The notes below the pieces were generated by a model. It was not told the origin of the DNA, did no database searches, and was given only the letters and a program-made list of their open reading frames with translations. Made by a program: the position numbers and the translations under genes. Below are positions 60,166-64,000 of a stretch of DNA of 64,000 nt, piece after piece; within the stretch, counting starts at the first letter, position 1, and every line of letters starts with the position of its first letter. The stretch comes from Collinsella sp. Lineage in GTDB: Bacteria; Actinomycetota; Coriobacteriia; Coriobacteriales; Coriobacteriaceae. Location: positions 1-64,000 of the forward strand of contig JAUMOL010000023.1 in the NCBI GenBank assembly GCA_031295385.1, written 5' to 3'.

Positions 60166-60711
60166 GTGTGGTATGTGATCCAGGTCATTAACGGTCGCGA
60201 AGACGTAATGCGCGAGCGCATCGAGCGCATGGTGCCGGCGAGTGCCATGCAAGAGCTCTTTTATCCCCAATATCAAACCGAGATCAAGGTACACGGCGAA
60301 TGGGTCAATACGACTAAGCCGCTCTTTCCCGGTTATCTTATCTGCGATACGGCAGATCCCCGTACCGTGCAACATTATCTGCTGCGCATAGACGACTTTG
60401 CCCGGGTACTTGCCCAGGACGGTCAGTTTGTGCCGCTGGCAAAAGAAGAGGTCTAGCTTATTGGCGGCTTTACGCATAGGGGAGACCGCGTAGTGCCCAT
60501 GAGCGAGGCCCTAAAAGACGGCGACCAGGTGGTAGTGACGGCAGGTCCGCTGCTGGGCCACGAAGGCCTTATCAAAACCATTAACAGACGCAAGAGCACT
60601 GCTTATTTGGAGTTCGACCTGTGCGGCCGACGCGTAACAACGCGCGTTGGCCTTGCTGTGCTTACGGCCGAGCAGCGCGTAATGCGAAACCTTAAAAAGG
60701 CGATCGCCTAG
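60166..60711 (+). pseudogene. loaP: NusG/RfaH-like antiterminator (LoaP type) interrupted by an in-frame TAG
   Basis: Reading one frame through gives an N-terminal NGN domain ('WYVIQVINGREDVMRERIER', 'LFPGYLICDT', 'FVPLAKEEV'). Then comes TAG at 60454-60456, then 'LIGGFTHRGDRVVPMSEALKDGDQVVV' and a KOW domain ('AGPLLGHEGLIKTINRRK'). No frame change is needed; only the stop breaks it. The start is taken as the GTG at 60166, eight bases after AAGGGGG. The second part could start at GTG 60493, which has GGGGAG eight bases before it, so two separate chains are possible. An intact protein would enhance elongation through the downstream polysaccharide operon. Confidence 0.75.
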
Positions 60712-60777
60712 TTGCAGGCGATCGCTACACAGAACAGGGAGGATCCCCGACCCGGGGACGAAGTCTTGGAAGAAAAC

Positions 60778-61527
60778 GTGTCGGATAAAACTCAATTTGC
60801 AACGGATGCGCCTGCGGGGGCAGCGCTCATTGCTCAGGCCATGGAACGACGCGAGGGCGCCGGCCGCTACAAGGCCATGCAGTCCATCATGGACTGGGAT
60901 CGTTCGCGTTTGGTCTACCGCGCCGTTAAGCGCGCCTTTGACGTCGTGTTCAGCGGCTGCGTGCTGGCCGTCATCGCCGTTCCCAGCCTTGTGCTTGCCG
61001 CCGCCATTCGTCTTGAAAGCGAAGGCAACCCCTTCTACAGCCAGATCCGCGTGGGCCAGACCCGCCCCGACGGCAGCCTGACCACGTTCCGCATGTGGAA
61101 GTTCCGCTCCATGTACAGGGACGCCGACGAGCGCCTCGCCGAGCTCAAGGAGCGCAACGAGATCGCCGGAGCCATGTTCAAGATGAAGGAGGACCCGCGC
61201 GTCACCAAGATCGGAAAGTTCATCCGCAAGCACTCCATCGACGAGTTCCCGCAGTTCTTGAACGTGTTCCTGGGCCAGATGTCTGTCGTCGGCCCGCGCC
61301 CGCCGCTGCCCAACGAGGTCGCGGAGTACACCGAGTATGACCTGCAGAGGCTAGCGGTGAAGCCAGGTATTACGGGGCTCTGGCAGGTGACGGAGCGAAA
61401 CTCCACCGGGTTCGACGGCATGGTCCGCCGGGACCTCGAGTACATAGCCAAGCGCGGAGTCATCACGGACTTCAAGATCATCCTCCTAACGGTTCTGGAG
61501 GTCTTTAACGGGAGCGATGCGTACTAA
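60778..61527 (+). CDS. Undecaprenyl-phosphate sugar-1-phosphate transferase
   Basis: About 249 residues of the bacterial sugar transferase family that starts exopolysaccharide or capsule repeat synthesis on the lipid carrier. A membrane segment near residues 50-75 ('VVFSGCVLAVIAVPSLVLAAAI') is followed by the cytoplasmic catalytic part: 'FRMWKFRSMYRDAD', 'DPRVTKIGKFIRKHSIDEFPQ' and 'VGPRPPLPNEV', then 'KPGITGLWQVTERN'. The frame opens at 60712; the GTG at 60778 is a tentative start with GGAAGA upstream. It overlaps the next gene by one base. The sugar is unknown, though galactose or glucose is usual. Confidence 0.87.
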   Translation: MSDKTQFATDAPAGAALIAQAMERREGAGRYKAMQSIMDWDRSRLVYRAVKRAFDVVFSGCVLAVIAVPSLVLAAAIRLESEGNPFYSQIRVGQTRPDGSLTTFRMWKFRSMYRDADERLAELKERNEIAGAMFKMKEDPRVTKIGKFIRKHSIDEFPQFLNVFLGQMSVVGPRPPLPNEVAEYTEYDLQRLAVKPGITGLWQVTERNSTGFDGMVRRDLEYIAKRGVITDFKIILLTVLEVFNGSDAY

Positions 61528-62693
61528 TGCAGCATGTTTTCATCATCGGATCCAAGGGAATTCCGGCAAACTACGGCGGTTACGAGACGTTCGTGGAGAA
61601 ACTGACCGAGAATCAGGTATTGCCCGACATCAAGTACCACGTGGCGTGCGCTGTGGACTCCGCCGAGGAGGTCGGCGAGTTCGAGCACAACGGAGCGCAT
61701 TGCTTCAAGGTACTACGCAGGCCCGTCGGAGCCGCTAGGGCGATCTTCTACGACATAGACGCCCTCAAGTGGTGCACCGCCTATATCGAGAATAACCGTG
61801 TCGAGCACCCCATCGTCTACGTGCTGGCCTGTCGCATCGGACCGTTTTTCGGAAAGTACGTAAAGATGATCCACGCCCTTGGTGGCAAGGTCTTCGTGAA
61901 CCCCGACGGCCACGAGTGGAAGCGCGCCAAGTGGAGCGCGCCCGTCCGCAGGTACTGGAAAGTCTCGGAGCGCGGGATGGTCAAGCACGCCGACCTGATG
62001 GTGTGCGACTCCAAGAACATCGAGAAGTACATTCGAGGGGAGTATGCCGACCTGCACCCCGAGACGACCTTCATCGCCTACGGGGCCGACATCAGGCACT
62101 CAGCGCTCGCGGACGACGACCCCAAGTTCACTGGATGGCTCTCCGAGAAGGGCCTCAAGCCCTTCGGCTACTACCTGGTCGTGGGACGCTTCGTGCCCGA
62201 GAACAACTACGAGACCATGATCCGGGAGTTCATGGCTTCCGACTCCAAGCGGGATTTCGCGCTCGTGACGGGAGTGGACGACTCCTTCCTCGCGGAGCTC
62301 GAGCGGAAGACGCACTTCAAGTCCGACCCACGCATCAAGTTCGTCGGGACCGTCTACGACCAGGAGCTCCTGAAGAAGATCCGTGAGCAGGCTTACGGCT
62401 ACTTCCACGGCCATGAGGTCGGGGGTACCAATCCGAGCCTCCTGGAGGCGCTGGCGTCCACGCGCCTCAACCTCCTTCTCGACGTCGGTTTCAACCGCGA
62501 GGTCGCTGAGGACTCGGCCCTGTATTGGAGCAAGGAATCCGGAGACTTGGCTGAACTTATCAATAGCGCCGACGTGATGGATTGGAAGTCGATCGAGGAG
62601 CTCGATACGGCATCGACCTCCGTTATCCGCGACCGGTATTCGTGGCGGTCCATCACTGACAGCTACGAAGACCTTTTCCTCGGAAGGAGATAA
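61527..62693 (+). CDS. GT4-type glycosyltransferase resembling beta-1,4 rhamnosyltransferases (DUF1972)
   Basis: A 388-residue glycosyltransferase. It begins 'HVFIIGSKGIPANYGGYETFVEKL', the hallmark of the DUF1972/WchF-type group, with 'FVNPDGHEWKRAKWS' and the GT-B nucleotide-sugar region 'GYFHGHEVGGTNPSLLEALAS' near residue 295. It probably transfers the second sugar, often rhamnose, to the lipid-linked starter. The dTDP-rhamnose genes next to it support that. The donor is inferred only. Confidence 0.85.
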   Translation: MQHVFIIGSKGIPANYGGYETFVEKLTENQVLPDIKYHVACAVDSAEEVGEFEHNGAHCFKVLRRPVGAARAIFYDIDALKWCTAYIENNRVEHPIVYVLACRIGPFFGKYVKMIHALGGKVFVNPDGHEWKRAKWSAPVRRYWKVSERGMVKHADLMVCDSKNIEKYIRGEYADLHPETTFIAYGADIRHSALADDDPKFTGWLSEKGLKPFGYYLVVGRFVPENNYETMIREFMASDSKRDFALVTGVDDSFLAELERKTHFKSDPRIKFVGTVYDQELLKKIREQAYGYFHGHEVGGTNPSLLEALASTRLNLLLDVGFNREVAEDSALYWSKESGDLAELINSADVMDWKSIEELDTASTSVIRDRYSWRSITDSYEDLFLGRR

Positions 62694-62696
62694 CCA

Positions 62697-63596
62697 GTGA
62701 AAGGCATCATCCTCGCAGGCGGGTCCGGCACGCGCCTGTACCCGCTCACGCTCGTGACCTCCAAGCAGCTGCTGCCGGTCTACGACAAGCCCATGATCTA
62801 CTACCCGCTGTCCACCCTCATGCTTGCGGGCATCCGGGACATCCTGGTCATCTCCACGCCGACCGACCTGCCCAACTTCGAGCGCCTGCTCGGGGACGGC
62901 TCGCGCTACGGCGTCAACCTGTCCTACGCCGAGCAGCCGAGCCCGGACGGCCTGGCCCAGGCCTTCACCATCGGCGAGGAGTTCATCGCCGGCGAGCCGT
63001 GCGCCCTGGTGCTCGGGGACAACATCTTCTACGGAAACGGCCTGTCGCGCCACCTGACGCGCGCCGTCCAGAACGCCGAGTCGGGCCGCGCCACGGTCTT
63101 CGGCTACCACGTGGACGACCCCGAGCGCTTCGGCGTCGTGGAGTTCGATGCGCAGGGCCGTGCCGTCTCCATCGAGGAGAAGCCCGCCGAGCCCAAGAGC
63201 TCCTACGCGGTCACCGGCCTGTACTTCTACCCGGGCGACGTCGCCGCCAAGGCGCATGAGGTTAAGCCGTCGGCCCGCGGCGAGCTGGAGATCACCACGC
63301 TCAACCAGATGTACCTGGAGGAGGGGACGCTGTCCGTCGTGACGCTGGGCCGCGGCTACGCGTGGCTGGACACCGGCACCATGGAGAGCCTCCACGAGGC
63401 GGCGGAGTTCGTCCGCGCCGTGGAGCACTCCCAGGACCTGCCGGTGTCCGTCCCCGAGGAGATCGCCTGGGAGAACGGCTGGATCACGACCGCCGAGCTT
63501 GAGGAGGCCGCGAAGGCCTACGGCAAGTCGGTCTACGGCCGGCACCTGAAGAAGGTCGCCGCCGGCGAGATCGTCAACAGCCCGCGCGAGTACTAG
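62697..63596 (+). CDS. rfbA: Glucose-1-phosphate thymidylyltransferase
   Basis: A 299-residue RmlA. It begins 'KGIILAGGSGTRLYPLTLVTSKQLLPVYDKPMIYYPL', has 'LVLGDNIFYGNGLSRHL', 'VVEFDAQGRAVSIEEKP' and 'TLGRGYAWLDTGTMESLHEA'. It makes dTDP-glucose, the first step to dTDP-rhamnose. The start is a GTG at 62697 with AAGGAG eight bases upstream. Confidence 0.95.
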   Translation: MKGIILAGGSGTRLYPLTLVTSKQLLPVYDKPMIYYPLSTLMLAGIRDILVISTPTDLPNFERLLGDGSRYGVNLSYAEQPSPDGLAQAFTIGEEFIAGEPCALVLGDNIFYGNGLSRHLTRAVQNAESGRATVFGYHVDDPERFGVVEFDAQGRAVSIEEKPAEPKSSYAVTGLYFYPGDVAAKAHEVKPSARGELEITTLNQMYLEEGTLSVVTLGRGYAWLDTGTMESLHEAAEFVRAVEHSQDLPVSVPEEIAWENGWITTAELEEAAKAYGKSVYGRHLKKVAAGEIVNSPREY

Positions 63597-63608
63597 GAGG
63601 AACCCCTC

Positions 63609-64000
63609 ATGTCCGAGATCTTCGAACCCAAGAACATCATCGTCACGGGCGGCTGCGGCTTCATCGGCAGCAACTTCGTGCGTCACGTGGTCGAGAACCA
63701 CCCTGACGTGCATGTCACCGTCCTGGACAAGCTGACCTACGCCGGCAACCCCGAGAACATCGCGGGGCTGCCCGAGGACAGGGTCGAGCTCGTCGTCGGT
63801 GACATCTGCGACGCGGAGCTGCTCGATAGGATCGTCCCCGGCCACGACGCGATCGTGCACTACGCCGCAGAGAGCCACAACGACAACTCCATCGCCGACC
63901 CGGAGCCGTTCCTGCGCACCAACGTGGAGGGCACCTTCCGCCTGCTGGAGGCCGTCCGCAAATACGGCGTCCGCTACCACCACGTCTCCACCGACGAGGT
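63609..64000 (+). CDS. rfbB: dTDP-glucose 4,6-dehydratase, N-terminal part (cut by window end)
   Basis: 130 codons without a stop up to the window end. The short-chain dehydrogenase/reductase start has the NAD loop 'IIVTGGCGFIGSNFVRHVVE', then 'DKLTYAGNPENIAGL', 'HYAAESHNDNSI' and 'FRLLEAVRKYGV...HVSTDEV', all matching RmlB (position 63609 on). It is the second step to dTDP-rhamnose. AGGAGG spans the end of rfbA and sets the ATG at 63609. The catalytic YxxxK lies beyond the window. Confidence 0.92.
   Translation, partial: MSEIFEPKNIIVTGGCGFIGSNFVRHVVENHPDVHVTVLDKLTYAGNPENIAGLPEDRVELVVGDICDAELLDRIVPGHDAIVHYAAESHNDNSIADPEPFLRTNVEGTFRLLEAVRKYGVRYHHVSTDE

Noticed and set aside
62100..63983. 627-codon minus-strand frame across three sugar genes
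   Set aside because: It spans the ends of three well-supported plus-strand genes, which is characteristic of a high-GC shadow frame.

Overview
The window reads as a chromosomal segment of a Gram-positive, high-GC anaerobic gut actinobacterium of class Coriobacteriia, most likely Collinsella or a close relative. This is inferred from the single-chain oxygen-sensitive L-serine dehydratase, the anaerobic (early cobalt insertion) cobalamin pathway, a complete glycogen locus, and codon use. No marker gene fixes the species.

Layout. At 1-135 is the edge of an IS3-like transposon. At 0.3-5.7 kb are a CCA-adding enzyme, tRNA-Glu, a flippase-like membrane protein, a TetR regulator and a radical SAM/SPASM-type protein. 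At 5.9-27.65 kb is a very GC-rich cobalamin island. Its leftward operon is an exported lipoprotein CbiK chelatase, two lipoproteins sharing a domain, a permease and an ATPase, led by a cobalamin riboswitch. Its rightward run is 17 coding segments, nearly all start/stop coupled (cbiF, cbiD, cbiL remnant, cbiG, cbiH, cbiET, cbiA, cobT, cobU, cobS, a CobU-like/CobC fusion, cbiB, cobD, cbiP, cobA, cbiC, cbiJ). At 27.7-33 kb are a MacAB-like exporter and an L,D-transpeptidase. At 33-44.2 kb are housekeeping genes (serine dehydratase, metK, gltX, priA, def, fmt, rsmB, an FmdB-like zinc ribbon). At 44.3-57.6 kb is a glycogen/maltodextrin locus (a GH13-GH77 fusion, glgA, glgD, glgC, glgP, glgB). At 57.9-59.4 kb are a HAD phosphatase, thiamine pyrophosphokinase and tRNA-Ala. 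From 60 kb to the end an exopolysaccharide locus begins: a NusG/LoaP-like antiterminator interrupted by a stop codon, an undecaprenyl-phosphate sugar transferase, a rhamnosyltransferase-like enzyme, rfbA and rfbB (cut by the window end).

How the parts work together. The island encodes nearly the whole route from cobalt-sirohydrochlorin to adenosylcobalamin, but its cbiL has lost most of its middle and its only chelatase carries an export signal. As written, the route therefore needs a CbiL and a cytosolic cobaltochelatase from elsewhere. The island sits between the two halves of a 68-bp palindromic repeat that is intact twice elsewhere in the window, which points to insertion into that repeat. 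The glycogen genes form a synthesis and breakdown set; GlgA and GlgB both end in lysine/alanine-rich, histone H1-like tails.

The observations I rate highest are the repeat-split cobalamin island, the internally deleted cbiL, the basic tails on the glycogen enzymes, and the stop-interrupted loaP that follows a long leader hairpin.
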